Assembly: GCA_023420435.1 (NCBI GenBank)
Contig: JAEZWE010000073.1
Coordinates: 1 to 12,331, forward strand
Source: Bacteroidota bacterium
GTDB lineage: Bacteria; Bacteroidota; Bacteroidia; Flavobacteriales; Weeksellaceae
Direction: 5' to 3'
DNA length: 12,331 nt
The notes below the pieces were generated by a model. It did not search any database. It saw nothing but the letters and a program-made list of their open reading frames with translations, and was not told the origin of the DNA. The position numbers and the translations under genes were made by a program. Below, one piece after another: positions 1-7,546 of this stretch (the stretch's first letter is position 1; the number at the start of each line of letters is the position of its first letter).

Positions 1-1
1 C

Positions 2-562
2 CTCAATATTGCTTATTCCATAGCGGTAAAAGCCAATGAAATTAAAATTCCCCAAACTTTGTTCAATTTTTATACCGCCAATATTTTAAGAAATTTTCTT
101 GACAATTTGACCCAAAACAAAACCGAAGTAAAATGGCCAAATGACATCATTATTAATGGAAAAAAGGTTTGCGGAATGCTCACTGAAAAGAAAAACAATG
201 GAAAAGAAAAATATTTTATTATTGGAATTGGCATCAACGTGCTTCAAGAAAATTTTGAAAAGCTACCAAAAGCAGGCTCTATTCTCACTCAAACAGGATT
301 ACAATTTGACTTAAATGAATTTACCGAACAGTTTCATTTTTATTTTTCAGAAAAAATTTTAGAAAAAAAATCGAACGAAGAAATATTAGATGAATATAAC
401 AAAAACTTGTTCAAAAAAGATAAAATTTCTGTTTTTGAAATTGATGGATTAAGACAAAATGGCATTATTAAATCCTGTGATGAACAAGGCTTTTTGTGGA
501 TCGATTTGGAAAACTCGGAGTTACAAAAATTTTACCACAAAGAAATTGAAATGCTTTATTGA
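2..562 (+). CDS. birA: Biotin-[acetyl-CoA-carboxylase] ligase, 5'-truncated by the window edge
   Basis: This enzyme activates biotin to biotinyl-5'-AMP and transfers it to the lysine of biotin carboxyl carrier proteins in the cytoplasm. The reading frame is open from base 2, giving 186 visible residues, so the start and the N-terminal GRGxxG loop lie outside the window. Visible motifs are KWPNDI (fragment residues 44-49) followed by NGKKVCGML, the biotin/ATP-binding core, and IGIGINV (74-80). The last ~50 residues fit the small SH3-like C-terminal domain of BirA. A TTG at 59 could serve as a start, but the frame upstream of it reads as conserved BirA core (NIAYSIAVK), so it is internal. No N-terminal DNA-binding domain can be judged from here. 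Its last 7 bp overlap the end of the convergent permease gene, and no terminator hairpin lies between them. Confidence 0.93.
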   Translation, partial: LNIAYSIAVKANEIKIPQTLFNFYTANILRNFLDNLTQNKTEVKWPNDIIINGKKVCGMLTEKKNNGKEKYFIIGIGINVLQENFEKLPKAGSILTQTGLQFDLNEFTEQFHFYFSEKILEKKSNEEILDEYNKNLFKKDKISVFEIDGLRQNGIIKSCDEQGFLWIDLENSELQKFYHKEIEMLY

Positions 563-1653
563 TTGGCTCTCTTCATATAAAGGAAAAGTGCAATTGGAGC
601 AAAAACCATGTTAGGAAGCCACATTGCTACAAATGGAGTTAAGGTTTTGTTTGCAGAAACTACCTTTAAAGCTTCAAAAGAGAATACAAATAAAAACGCT
701 AAAGCAATTCCAATAGCTAAATTAACACCTAAACCTCCTCTCTTTTTTTGTGAAGCTAAAGAAAGTGCTAAAAAGGTTAAAATAACAATAGAAACCGGCA
801 TTGAAGTTCGCAAATAAAGCTCATTGAGGTAAGAATTTAGATTAGCGTTTCCTTTTTCTTTTTCTCTTTGAATGAATCGAACCAATTCCGGAGTAATTTT
901 ATTCTGTCCTAAAATTTGATTGGGAAATAGTTCTTCCGGAGGCAATCCGAAACTCCTTTCCATCATGGTTCCGTTGTTGAGTTTTTCTGTATCGTCTTTA
1001 TTAACTGTTTTTTCAAAATAAGAGTTCAGGATAAATTTGTTTTTGGCTGGTTCCCAAAAAAAATCGGAAGCCAAAAGTTGATACTGAAGTTTTTTGTTTT
1101 TATCAAATCGCTGAAAAGCAAAACCGGAACCTCTTTTTTCTTTTTTATTATAACTGTTGATAAAAATATATTCTGTTTTACTTAGCTGAGTTGAAACTGG
1201 TGCGCTTCCAATTAATTTTTCACGACCTGCAGTTGGCATGGTGTAAACTTCCAATTCATTTTTTTTAATATTTGCCCATGGCAAAACGAAATGATTAATC
1301 GCTAAAGAAAGAAAAGCTATAAACAACGAAGTAAACAAATAAGGTTTTGCAAAACGGTGAAAACTGGCTCCACTACTAATAATAGCAACAATTTCCGTAT
1401 TATTGGCCATTCTGGAAGTAAAGAAAATGACGGAAATAAAAACCAAAATGGACATGAAAGTCATGATCAAATAAATAATCCAATAAGGATAAAAATTGAC
1501 CAAAAATTCTGAAACTTCGAAACCATTGTCTTTAATTCTGGGTGCTTTTGCCTGAACATCAATCACCAAAACGACAATTGTTAACAATACCAACATAAAC
1601 CCGAAAGTTCCGAGGTATTTTTTAATAATGTATTTGTCGATAATGGTCATCAT
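556..1653 (-). CDS. LptF/LptG-family lipopolysaccharide export permease (YjgP/YjgQ)
   Basis: This is a membrane subunit of the LPS export ABC transporter, which extracts lipopolysaccharide from the inner membrane and passes it to the periplasmic bridge. The 365-residue protein has the family layout: three N-terminal membrane segments (about 14-32, 57-79, 104-124), a periplasmic beta-jellyroll-like part (about 125-280), and three C-terminal segments (about 283-300, 307-326, 338-358). The N-terminus IIDKYIIKKYLGTF is typical of the family and is closer to LptG than LptF, but I do not assign one firmly. Two adjacent ATG codons (1653 and 1650) could each start it. It is the last gene of the leftward operon, 21 nt after tgt, and its stop overlaps the convergent birA by 7 bp. 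No terminator hairpin is visible, so its transcript probably runs into birA antisense. Confidence 0.92.
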   Translation of the reverse strand: MMTIIDKYIIKKYLGTFGFMLVLLTIVVLVIDVQAKAPRIKDNGFEVSEFLVNFYPYWIIYLIMTFMSILVFISVIFFTSRMANNTEIVAIISSGASFHRFAKPYLFTSLFIAFLSLAINHFVLPWANIKKNELEVYTMPTAGREKLIGSAPVSTQLSKTEYIFINSYNKKEKRGSGFAFQRFDKNKKLQYQLLASDFFWEPAKNKFILNSYFEKTVNKDDTEKLNNGTMMERSFGLPPEELFPNQILGQNKITPELVRFIQREKEKGNANLNSYLNELYLRTSMPVSIVILTFLALSLASQKKRGGLGVNLAIGIALAFLFVFSFEALKVVSANKTLTPFVAMWLPNMVFAPIALFLYMKRANQ

Positions 1654-1674
1654 AAAAAATAATCTGAAAAAAAA

Positions 1675-2808
1675 TTAAAGTCTTTGTTTTAAAATTGGAA
1701 CAATTGAATTTTTCCACTCATAAAAATCTCCTGCAACAATATGTTCTCTTGCAACTTTCACTAAATCTAAATAAAATGATAAATTATGAATGGAAGCAAT
1801 TTGTTTTCCAAGATATTCTTTGGAAACAAAAAGATGTCGAACATACGCTTTTGAATATTCTTTATCCACAAAAGAAGTTCCAAATTCATCCAAAGCTGAA
1901 AAATCGTATTTCCATTTTTCATTTTTCATGTTGATGACGCCTTGCCAAGTAAAAAGCATTCCGTTTCTTGCGTTTCTTGTTGGCATTACACAATCCATCA
2001 TATCGATTCCCAATCCGATACTTTCCAAAATATTCCATGGAGTTCCAACTCCCATCAAATATCGAGGTTTTTCTACGGGTAAAACATCGGTAACTTCATT
2101 GGTAATTCGGTACATTTCTTCTTCAGGTTCCCCAACGGAAAGTCCACCAATAGCATTTCCATCTGCATTTTGTTCAGAAATAAATTCTGCAGAAATTTTT
2201 CTTAAATCTGAATAAGTTGAGCCTTGAACAATAGGAAAAAGTCTTTGTTTGTGTCCATACAATTCAGGATTTTCATCACACCAATCAATACATCTTTTCA
2301 ACCAACGATGCGTCATTTCCATTGAAGCTTTGGCTTGGTTATACTCACAAGGATAAGGTGTACATTCATCAAAAGCCATAAAAATATCTGCTCCAATTTG
2401 GCGCTGAATTTCCATTGATTTTTCCGGAGAAATAAAATGAAAACTTCCGTCGATATGCGATTTGAATTTCACGCCTTCTTCCGTCATTTTCCTGGAATCT
2501 GAAAGCGAAAAAACCTGAAAGCCACCAGAATCCGTCAATATTGGTAAATCCCAGTTCATAAATTTATGTAAACCCCCAGCTTCTTGCATCACGTCCATTG
2601 TAGGACGCAAATAAAGATGATACGTGTTTCCTAAAATAATTTGGGCTTTAATATCTTCTTTCAGTTCTCTTTGATGTACGGTTTTTACAGAAGCCACCGT
2701 TCCTACAGGCATAAAAATCGGCGTCTGTATTTTCCCATGATCCGTGTTTAAAACTCCGGCTCGTGCTTTTCCTTCTGTTTTTTTATTAATTTCAAAAAAT
2801 GGAGACAT
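1675..2808 (-). CDS. tgt: tRNA-guanine transglycosylase (queuine/preQ1 tRNA-ribosyltransferase)
   Basis: This enzyme exchanges G34 of GUN-anticodon tRNAs (Asp, Asn, His, Tyr) for preQ1 during queuosine synthesis in the cytoplasm. The 377 residues show the full TIM-barrel family signature: TDSGGFQVFSL with Asp93, FDECTPYP with Asp147 in the base-binding pocket, GGLSVGE (221-227), and MDCVMPTRNARNG, where Asp272 is the expected nucleophile. The oddity is at the C-terminus. The usual CxCxxC zinc site aligns without gaps to residues 310-315, which read GTSFVD, so all three cysteines are gone, while the fourth ligand, His341 (SIHNL), remains. The surrounding YSKAYVRHLF and HNLSFYLDL are intact, so this is not decay. 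The ATG at 2808 lies 2 nt after the stop of the DUF4296 lipoprotein gene, which implies co-transcription and probably translational coupling. Confidence 0.97.
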   Translation of the reverse strand: MSPFFEINKKTEGKARAGVLNTDHGKIQTPIFMPVGTVASVKTVHQRELKEDIKAQIILGNTYHLYLRPTMDVMQEAGGLHKFMNWDLPILTDSGGFQVFSLSDSRKMTEEGVKFKSHIDGSFHFISPEKSMEIQRQIGADIFMAFDECTPYPCEYNQAKASMEMTHRWLKRCIDWCDENPELYGHKQRLFPIVQGSTYSDLRKISAEFISEQNADGNAIGGLSVGEPEEEMYRITNEVTDVLPVEKPRYLMGVGTPWNILESIGLGIDMMDCVMPTRNARNGMLFTWQGVINMKNEKWKYDFSALDEFGTSFVDKEYSKAYVRHLFVSKEYLGKQIASIHNLSFYLDLVKVAREHIVAGDFYEWKNSIVPILKQRL

Positions 2809-2810
2809 TA

Positions 2811-3182
2811 TTACTTTTTTAAAGTCGGGGTATTATTATTCTCTTTATTTTTTTTGAGAATATAAGCTTCTGTTTCAGGATATCTTTCAAGTAAAATTTC
2901 CTGAGCGTTTTCTAAAATTTTACTCAGTTTTTTAGTTATAGCGTAATATTGGTAGCTGTCTGAAAATTCCTTTGCGGATACATTATTTTTTTTCAGAATA
3001 TATCTCGTTCCGGCTTCCACATTTGGCATTTTGGCTTTGGTTAAAGGAGCTTGATCGTTAAGTGCTAATTCCACCAAAATTTCAGCCATTTTTTCTTCAG
3101 ATACCAATACTTTTGGTTTTTCTACAAATTTAGAGCAAGAAAAAATTGATAAAATCAGAAAAAAAACAATTCCTCTTCTCAT
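2811..3182 (-). CDS. DUF4296-type small lipoprotein
   Basis: The 123-residue product begins with MRR and a hydrophobic stretch, then IFSC at 13-16, a lipoprotein signal with Cys16 as the lipidated residue. The mature part is mostly helical and charged, with VSEEKMAEILVELAL and a Tyr-rich segment near DSYQYYAI, and matches my recollection of DUF4296, a Bacteroidota family of unknown function. I chose the ATG at 3182 because it overlaps the upstream glycosyltransferase stop as ATGA and places a normal signal peptide at the N-terminus. The longer frame from 3206 would put eight polar residues ahead of the signal. After the cysteine comes SKFVEK, which lacks the lysine plus two acidic residues of the flavobacterial surface-export signal, so it probably faces the periplasm. 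It lies between the glycosyltransferase and tgt in one operon. Confidence 0.85.
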   Translation of the reverse strand: MRRGIVFFLILSIFSCSKFVEKPKVLVSEEKMAEILVELALNDQAPLTKAKMPNVEAGTRYILKKNNVSAKEFSDSYQYYAITKKLSKILENAQEILLERYPETEAYILKKNKENNNTPTLKK

Positions 3183-3898
3183 AATCTTCCTGTTATCGAT
3201 TTCCATTTTAGATTAATGATTCCAAATACAGCTTCCCCAATAATTCCTCCGTTCATTTTACTTTCTCCCTGAACTCTGTTGGTAAAAATAATAGGAACTT
3301 CCACAATTTTAAATTTTTTTGAAAAAGCACGAAATTTCATTTCCACTTGAAAACCATAGCCTTTCAATTTCACTTTATCCAAATTAATTTCTTCCAAAAC
3401 TTTTCTTGTAAAACAAACAAAACCAGCTGTGGTATCATGGATTGGAACATTTAAAATTGCTCTAACATATTTTGAGGCAAAATAAGAGAGTAAAACTCTT
3501 CCCATAGGCCAATTTACCACATTTACACCTTTGGAATATCGAGAACCAATGCTCATATCTGCTCCTTTTAAACACGCTTGGTATAATTTATCCAAATCGT
3601 TTGGATTATGAGAAAAATCGGCATCCATTTCAAAAATGAAATCATATCCATTTAGAAGCGCCCATTGAAAACCATGAATGTAAGCTTTGCCTAAACCATC
3701 TTTTACTTTTCGGATGCTTAAATGTAAATTATGGGTAAAATCTTTTTGAAGGTTTTTTACAATTTCGGAAGTTCCATCCGGCGATGAATCATCCACAACA
3801 AGAATGTGGAAATCCTGCTGCAAATTGAAAACCGCAGAAATAATTTCCTTAATATTCTCCTTTTCATTATAGGTTGGGATGATGACAAGTTTCTTCAT
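3179..3898 (-). CDS. GT2 glycosyltransferase, polyprenol-phosphate mannose synthase-like
   Basis: Proteins of this DPM1-like branch transfer a sugar, classically mannose from GDP-mannose, to a polyprenyl phosphate on the cytoplasmic face of the inner membrane, giving a lipid-linked donor for envelope glycosylation. The 239 residues form a single GT-A domain: PTYNEKENI at 8-16, VVDDSSPDGT at 34-43 (nucleotide-sugar binding), MDADFSHNP at 91-99 with the metal-binding DxD (Asp92, Asp94), GSRY at 118-121, and FTNRVQGESKM near 205-215. No C-terminal membrane helices are present, unlike the longer fused forms. It heads the leftward operon and its stop overlaps the next start (ATGA). The donor sugar cannot be told from sequence; mannose is the family default. 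A -7-like TATCTTTG lies only 8 nt upstream of the ATG. Confidence 0.9.
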   Translation of the reverse strand: MKKLVIIPTYNEKENIKEIISAVFNLQQDFHILVVDDSSPDGTSEIVKNLQKDFTHNLHLSIRKVKDGLGKAYIHGFQWALLNGYDFIFEMDADFSHNPNDLDKLYQACLKGADMSIGSRYSKGVNVVNWPMGRVLLSYFASKYVRAILNVPIHDTTAGFVCFTRKVLEEINLDKVKLKGYGFQVEMKFRAFSKKFKIVEVPIIFTNRVQGESKMNGGIIGEAVFGIINLKWKSITGRL

Positions 3899-3906
3899 AC
3901 AGTGTG

Positions 3907-3914
3907 CAAAGATA
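3907..3914 (-). promoter_or_regulatory. Putative -7 promoter element of the leftward operon
   Basis: On the minus strand this reads TATCTTTG, a full match to the Bacteroidota TAnnTTTG -7 consensus, followed by CA as is common. The glycosyltransferase ATG (3898) begins 8 nt after the last base, so the transcript would have almost no leader. No convincing -33 TTTG is visible at the usual spacing. The match is seen; promoter activity is inferred. Confidence 0.5.
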
Positions 3915-3963
3915 ATTTAATTTCAGGTGACGCATTGGTTTTTTAGTTATTTTTAAATAATCC

Positions 3964-3971
3964 TATTTTTG
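3964..3971 (+). promoter_or_regulatory. Putative -7 promoter element of the DUF4271 gene
   Basis: TATTTTTG matches the TAnnTTTG consensus and is followed by CAAAAAATAAAACA, an A-rich leader typical of flavobacterial translation starts. It lies 14 nt ahead of the proposed start at 3986 and back-to-back with the leftward element at 3907-3914, so the 87-bp gap 3899-3985 is a divergent promoter region. The -33 box is weak. Confidence 0.5.
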
Positions 3972-3985
3972 CAAAAAATAAAACA

Positions 3986-4654
3986 TTGATTTATTCTTTA
4001 CTTTTTATAAATGAATTACGCCTTGCCGAAAACCATGATTGGGTAATTTTCATTCTGATTATCTGCGCTTTCCTCTATCTGTTTATGATGATTTCGCTGC
4101 AAAGAGATGCTTCAATTAAATCTTTTTTGTTGCAAAGTTTTGAAGATTCCAGCAATGGTTTTGCAAGTTGGATTATTACCGGCATGGTAACTTCATTCAC
4201 TTTATCAATTCTTATTTCACAATACATTCCCTTTGTTCCAAAATCAGTTAATGATCTGCAAATTTTCGGCTACCATCTTAACAAATTTGGCTTTGTCTTT
4301 ATTTCAGTTTTACTTTTTTATATCGCTAAAGCAATACTTACCTTTTTCTTTTTTGAAAGTATTGGAAGCACAAAAAAATGGAGCATTTTTTACTTTACGG
4401 GAACTAAGTTTTACTTTATATTTTCTTTGGTGCTTCTGGTTTTCTGTATTTTGAATTTCTATTTCAATTTTTCTCGAGAATCTCTTTTTAGCGTTTTAAT
4501 CTTATTTCTAACCTCAGCATTTATTTTTAAAATTTTATTTTATTTGTTACACCGAAACAAGATTTTGCCTGAACAGTGGTATTATAAATTTTTGTATATT
4601 TGCACCCTCCAAATTGCACCTTTACTGGTGCTATGGAAATTATTCTTTTTATAA
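3986..4654 (+). CDS. DUF4271-family six-helix membrane protein
   Basis: The product is 222 residues with six predicted membrane segments (about 19-37, 60-78, 100-122, 143-160, 168-187, 201-221). It ends in the conserved-looking stretch WYYKFLYICTLQIAPLLVLW, which I associate with DUF4271, a Bacteroidota inner-membrane family of unknown function. The start is uncertain. TTG at 3986 is the best candidate because it follows an A-rich leader and a -7 element, and the early segment NELRLAENHDWVIF resembles the N-terminus of relatives. The first in-frame ATG falls inside the first helix. hemD starts 19 nt after the stop, so the two are probably co-transcribed. The pairing with heme synthesis is suggestive but does not give a function. 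Confidence 0.82.
   Translation: MIYSLLFINELRLAENHDWVIFILIICAFLYLFMMISLQRDASIKSFLLQSFEDSSNGFASWIITGMVTSFTLSILISQYIPFVPKSVNDLQIFGYHLNKFGFVFISVLLFYIAKAILTFFFFESIGSTKKWSIFYFTGTKFYFIFSLVLLVFCILNFYFNFSRESLFSVLILFLTSAFIFKILFYLLHRNKILPEQWYYKFLYICTLQIAPLLVLWKLFFL
4595..4602 (+). promoter_or_regulatory. Possible internal -7 promoter element for hemD
   Basis: TATATTTG followed by CA matches the TAnnTTTG consensus. It lies inside the 3' end of the DUF4271 gene, 71 nt before the hemD ATG at 4674. The bases also encode the conserved residues LYICT of that protein, so the match may be driven by coding constraint. Confidence 0.3.
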
Positions 4655-4673
4655 GAAAATACCATTATTTAAG

Positions 4674-5414
4674 ATGAAAATTAAGTCTATATTAGTTTCT
4701 CAACCTGCTCCAAACGAATCTTCACCCTACATGGAAATTGCAAAAAAGGAAAAAATCAAAATCGATTTTCGTCCTTTTATTCATGTGGAAGGTGTTGATA
4801 ATAAAGAACTGAGAACACAAAAGATTGATCTTACCCAATATACAGGAATTATTTTTACAAGTAAAAATGCTGTAGATCATTACTTCAGATTGGCGGAAGA
4901 AATGCGTTTCGCCGTTCCTGATACCATGAGATACATCTGCCAAAGTGAAGCTATTGCCAATTATCTGCAAAAACACATTGTTTACAGAAAAAGAAAAATT
5001 GCTTTTGGTGAGAAAAATTTCAGTGATTTAGCAGCACTTTTCAAAAAATATCCTAACGAAAAATATCTTATTCCCACTTCGGATGTTATGAGTCCTGATA
5101 TTCCTGCAACTTTAGACAAAGCAAATGTGGATTGGACCAGAGCTATTATGTACAAAACGGTTTGTTCAGATTTATCGGATATTAAAGTGAAGGATTATGA
5201 TATGTTGGTTTTCTTTAGTCCACAAGGAATCCGCTCTTTGCAACAAAATTTTAAAGAATTCAACCAAGGAGAAATAAAAATTGCTGTTTTTGGAAATACT
5301 ACACAAAATGCCGCTGAAGAAGCCGGTTTCCGAGTTGATGTAATGGCTCCAAGCAAAGAAACACCTTCAATGACGATGGCTATTGAAAAATACATCAGAA
5401 GTTTAAACAAATAA
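4674..5414 (+). CDS. hemD: Uroporphyrinogen-III synthase
   Basis: HemD closes hydroxymethylbilane with inversion of ring D to make uroporphyrinogen III, the branch point for heme, siroheme and cobalamin. The 246-residue cytoplasmic protein has the two-lobed family layout. FTSKNAVDHYF (61-71) marks the first lobe, FFSPQGI (180-186) the second, then AVFGNTTQNAAEEAG (204-218) and APSKETPSMTMAIEKY near the end. The family is very divergent, and this assignment rests on those spaced motifs and on resemblance to flavobacterial annotated HemD proteins. I chose the ATG at 4674 because MKIKSILVSQP begins the first beta strand. The frame is open upstream to a possible start at 4614, but that extension lies within the coding sequence of the preceding membrane protein. 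A strong hairpin terminator follows 19 bp after the stop. Confidence 0.87.
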   Translation: MKIKSILVSQPAPNESSPYMEIAKKEKIKIDFRPFIHVEGVDNKELRTQKIDLTQYTGIIFTSKNAVDHYFRLAEEMRFAVPDTMRYICQSEAIANYLQKHIVYRKRKIAFGEKNFSDLAALFKKYPNEKYLIPTSDVMSPDIPATLDKANVDWTRAIMYKTVCSDLSDIKVKDYDMLVFFSPQGIRSLQQNFKEFNQGEIKIAVFGNTTQNAAEEAGFRVDVMAPSKETPSMTMAIEKYIRSLNK

Positions 5415-5433
5415 TTTTAAATAAAATATTAAG

Positions 5434-5469
5434 AAACCATCTTTACCTCCAACGGAAAGATGGTTTTTT
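5434..5469 (+). terminator. Intrinsic terminator after hemD
   Basis: A perfect 11-bp inverted repeat (AAACCATCTTT at 5434-5444 and AAAGATGGTTT at 5456-5466) with an 11-nt loop is followed by a T-run to 5469. It begins 19 bp after the hemD stop and ends just before the promoter of the next gene, so it isolates the two units. Confidence 0.88.
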
Positions 5470-5474
5470 ATTTA

Positions 5475-5482
5475 TAAATTTG
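5475..5482 (+). promoter_or_regulatory. Putative -7 promoter element of the oligopeptidase gene
   Basis: TAAATTTG matches the TAnnTTTG consensus, sits 5 bp after the hemD terminator T-run, and lies 15 nt before the ATG at 5498. Its position supports 5498, not the TTG at 5480, as the start, since that TTG overlaps the promoter element itself. Confidence 0.5.
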
Positions 5483-5497
5483 AATTTTTACAGAAAA

Positions 5498-7546
5498 ATG
5501 CAAGCCCCAAAAGCAAAAAAAATAGAAAAAATCCTGGAAATACACGGCGACAAAAGAACCGACCATTATTTCTGGATGAATGAAAGAGAAAACCCTGAAG
5601 TAACAAAATATTTAGAAGCCGAAAACGCTTATTGCGATTTTGTGATGAAAGATACCGAAAACTTCCAGGAACAACTTTTCGAAGAAATGAAAGCCCGTTA
5701 TAAAAAAGACGACGAGTCTTTACCTTATTTCTTCAACCAATATTGGTATATCGTTCGTTATGAAGCTGGAAAAGAATATCCCATTTTCACGAGAAAATTT
5801 CAAACTTTAGAAAATGCTGAAGAAATTATAATCGATGTCAACATTTTAGCAGAAGGTGAAAAATTTTTCGAAATTGGAAGCGTTGCCGTAAGTCCAAACA
5901 ATGAAATCGTAAGTTTTTCCGAAGATAAAGTGGGAAGAAGAATTTATACCATCAAATTCAAAAATCTGAAAACCGGTGAAGTTTATTCCGACATCATCCC
6001 AAATTGCACCGGAAAAGCAGTTTGGGCAAATGATAACGAGCATATCTTTTATATTAGAAAAGATAAGTCTTTGCGCGCTTTTCAGGTTTATCTTCACAAA
6101 TTAGGAACTTCTTCCGAAGAAGACAAGCTCGTTTTTCATGAAAAAAACGACGCTTTTGACGTTAATGTGTTTAAAACCAAAAGTTTAAAATATATTTTTA
6201 TCGCTTCTTCCAGCTCTACTTCAGATGAACATCATTTTATTCCTGCTGAAAATGTACATGCAGATTGGAAAGTGATCCAACCAAGAACCGAAGATTTGGA
6301 ATATGCCGTAGAACACTATCAAAATGAGTTTTACATTATTACCAATGCAGACGATTCCACCAATTTTAAAATTGTAAAAACCAATATTGAAAACTGCGGA
6401 ATTGAAAACTGGAAAGATCTTATCCCTCATCGAAAAGAGGTTTTGCTAGAAGGTTTTGAAATTTTTGAAAATTATTTGGTTCTTGAAGAAAGAAATGAAG
6501 GTCTTCTACAAATTAGAATTATTGAAAATGAAACCGGAAACGAACATTATTTACCGTTTTCAGATCCGGCTTATGCCGCATATATTGGAATTAATTTGGA
6601 TTTCGACACTCAAAAACTAAGATTTGGCTATACTTCATTAACACAACCCAATTCTACTTTTGAGTACGACATGAAGGAAAAAACCACCATTTTATTAAAA
6701 CAACAGGAAGTTTTGGGCGGAACTTTTTCTTCAGAAAATTATATTTCAGAAAGAATTTGGGCACCTTCAAGAGACGGAAAATCTAAAATTCCGGTTTCTT
6801 TAGTGTATCATAAAAGCACTCAAAAAACCGCAGAAACACCCTTGCTTTTGTACGGTTACGGAAGTTATGGACATACCGTTGATGCCAGTTTTTCCAATGT
6901 CCGTTTATCGCTTTTAGATCGCGGTTTTATTTATGCTATCGCTCATATTAGAGGTGGAGAATATTTGGGAAGAGATTGGTATGAAGACGGAAAAATGCTT
7001 TTCAAAAAAAATACTTTTTTCGATTTTATTGATGCGGCAAAATTTTTAATTTCAGAAAATTATACTTCCACAAAACATCTTTATGCAATGGGAGGAAGCG
7101 CTGGTGGAATGTTAATGGGAACCATAATGAATTTTGAGCCCGAGCTTTTCAACGGAATTGTAGCACAAGTTCCTTTTGTGGATGTGGTAACAACCATGTT
7201 AGATGAAACCATTCCGTTAACTACAGGAGAATTTGAAGAATGGGGAAATCCTAAAAATTTGGAATATTATCAATACATGAAGTCATATTCACCATACGAT
7301 AATATAGAACCTAAAAATTATCCAAACACTTTAATAACTACCGGTTTTCATGATTCACAAGTACAATATTGGGAACCTGCAAAATGGACCGCAAAACTAC
7401 GCGAACTAAAAACAGATCAAAATATTTTGATTTTTAAAACGGACATGAGTTCCGGACATGGTGGAGCCAGCGGAAGATTTGAAAGTTTGAAAGAAGACGC
7501 TTTAGAATTTGCTTTTTTGTTTAAACTGGAAAATATTACGCAATGA
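5498..7546 (+). CDS. ptrB: Oligopeptidase B (protease II), S9A prolyl-oligopeptidase family
   Basis: A serine peptidase that cleaves short peptides after Arg or Lys. It has an N-terminal seven-bladed beta-propeller (about 60-400) gating a C-terminal alpha/beta-hydrolase domain (about 410-682). Numbered from the ATG at 5498 (682 residues), the catalytic triad is Ser534 in GGSAGG, Asp619 in GFHDSQV and His654 in SSGHGG. These lie within two residues of the E. coli PtrB positions as I recall them (532, 617, 652). LTTGEFEEWGNP contains Glu578 and Glu580 at the positions that give oligopeptidase B its basic P1 preference, which separates it from prolyl oligopeptidase proper. No signal peptide or lipobox is seen, so it is probably cytoplasmic. 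It has its own promoter and terminator context, and its stop overlaps the next start as ATGA. Confidence 0.92.
   Translation: MQAPKAKKIEKILEIHGDKRTDHYFWMNERENPEVTKYLEAENAYCDFVMKDTENFQEQLFEEMKARYKKDDESLPYFFNQYWYIVRYEAGKEYPIFTRKFQTLENAEEIIIDVNILAEGEKFFEIGSVAVSPNNEIVSFSEDKVGRRIYTIKFKNLKTGEVYSDIIPNCTGKAVWANDNEHIFYIRKDKSLRAFQVYLHKLGTSSEEDKLVFHEKNDAFDVNVFKTKSLKYIFIASSSSTSDEHHFIPAENVHADWKVIQPRTEDLEYAVEHYQNEFYIITNADDSTNFKIVKTNIENCGIENWKDLIPHRKEVLLEGFEIFENYLVLEERNEGLLQIRIIENETGNEHYLPFSDPAYAAYIGINLDFDTQKLRFGYTSLTQPNSTFEYDMKEKTTILLKQQEVLGGTFSSENYISERIWAPSRDGKSKIPVSLVYHKSTQKTAETPLLLYGYGSYGHTVDASFSNVRLSLLDRGFIYAIAHIRGGEYLGRDWYEDGKMLFKKNTFFDFIDAAKFLISENYTSTKHLYAMGGSAGGMLMGTIMNFEPELFNGIVAQVPFVDVVTTMLDETIPLTTGEFEEWGNPKNLEYYQYMKSYSPYDNIEPKNYPNTLITTGFHDSQVQYWEPAKWTAKLRELKTDQNILIFKTDMSSGHGGASGRFESLKEDALEFAFLFKLENITQ

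Noticed and set aside
556..562. The birA/permease tail overlap as a sign of a broken gene
   Set aside because: Both frames are intact with normal C-termini; a 7-bp convergent overlap is common in compact genomes.
1790..2215. A 141-codon rightward open frame inside tgt, and another at 1695-1934
   Set aside because: Both lie fully antisense to a strongly conserved gene, have low-complexity products with no recognisable motif, and no promoter or leader of their own.
3183..3206. Longer start for the DUF4296 lipoprotein
   Set aside because: It would put eight polar residues before the signal peptide; the ATGA overlap at 3182 is the natural start.
4233..4454. A 73-codon hydrophobic frame within the DUF4271 gene
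   Set aside because: It is an out-of-frame shadow of a membrane-protein gene, where T-rich codons give hydrophobic residues in other frames.
4614..4673. Longer hemD start adding 20 residues
   Set aside because: The extension lies inside the upstream membrane-protein gene, reads as unrelated aromatic-rich sequence, and the internal ATG at 4674 begins the conserved first strand.
5480..5497. TTG start six codons earlier for oligopeptidase B
   Set aside because: That TTG overlaps the -7 promoter element at 5475-5482, and the ATG at 5498 gives the usual family length.
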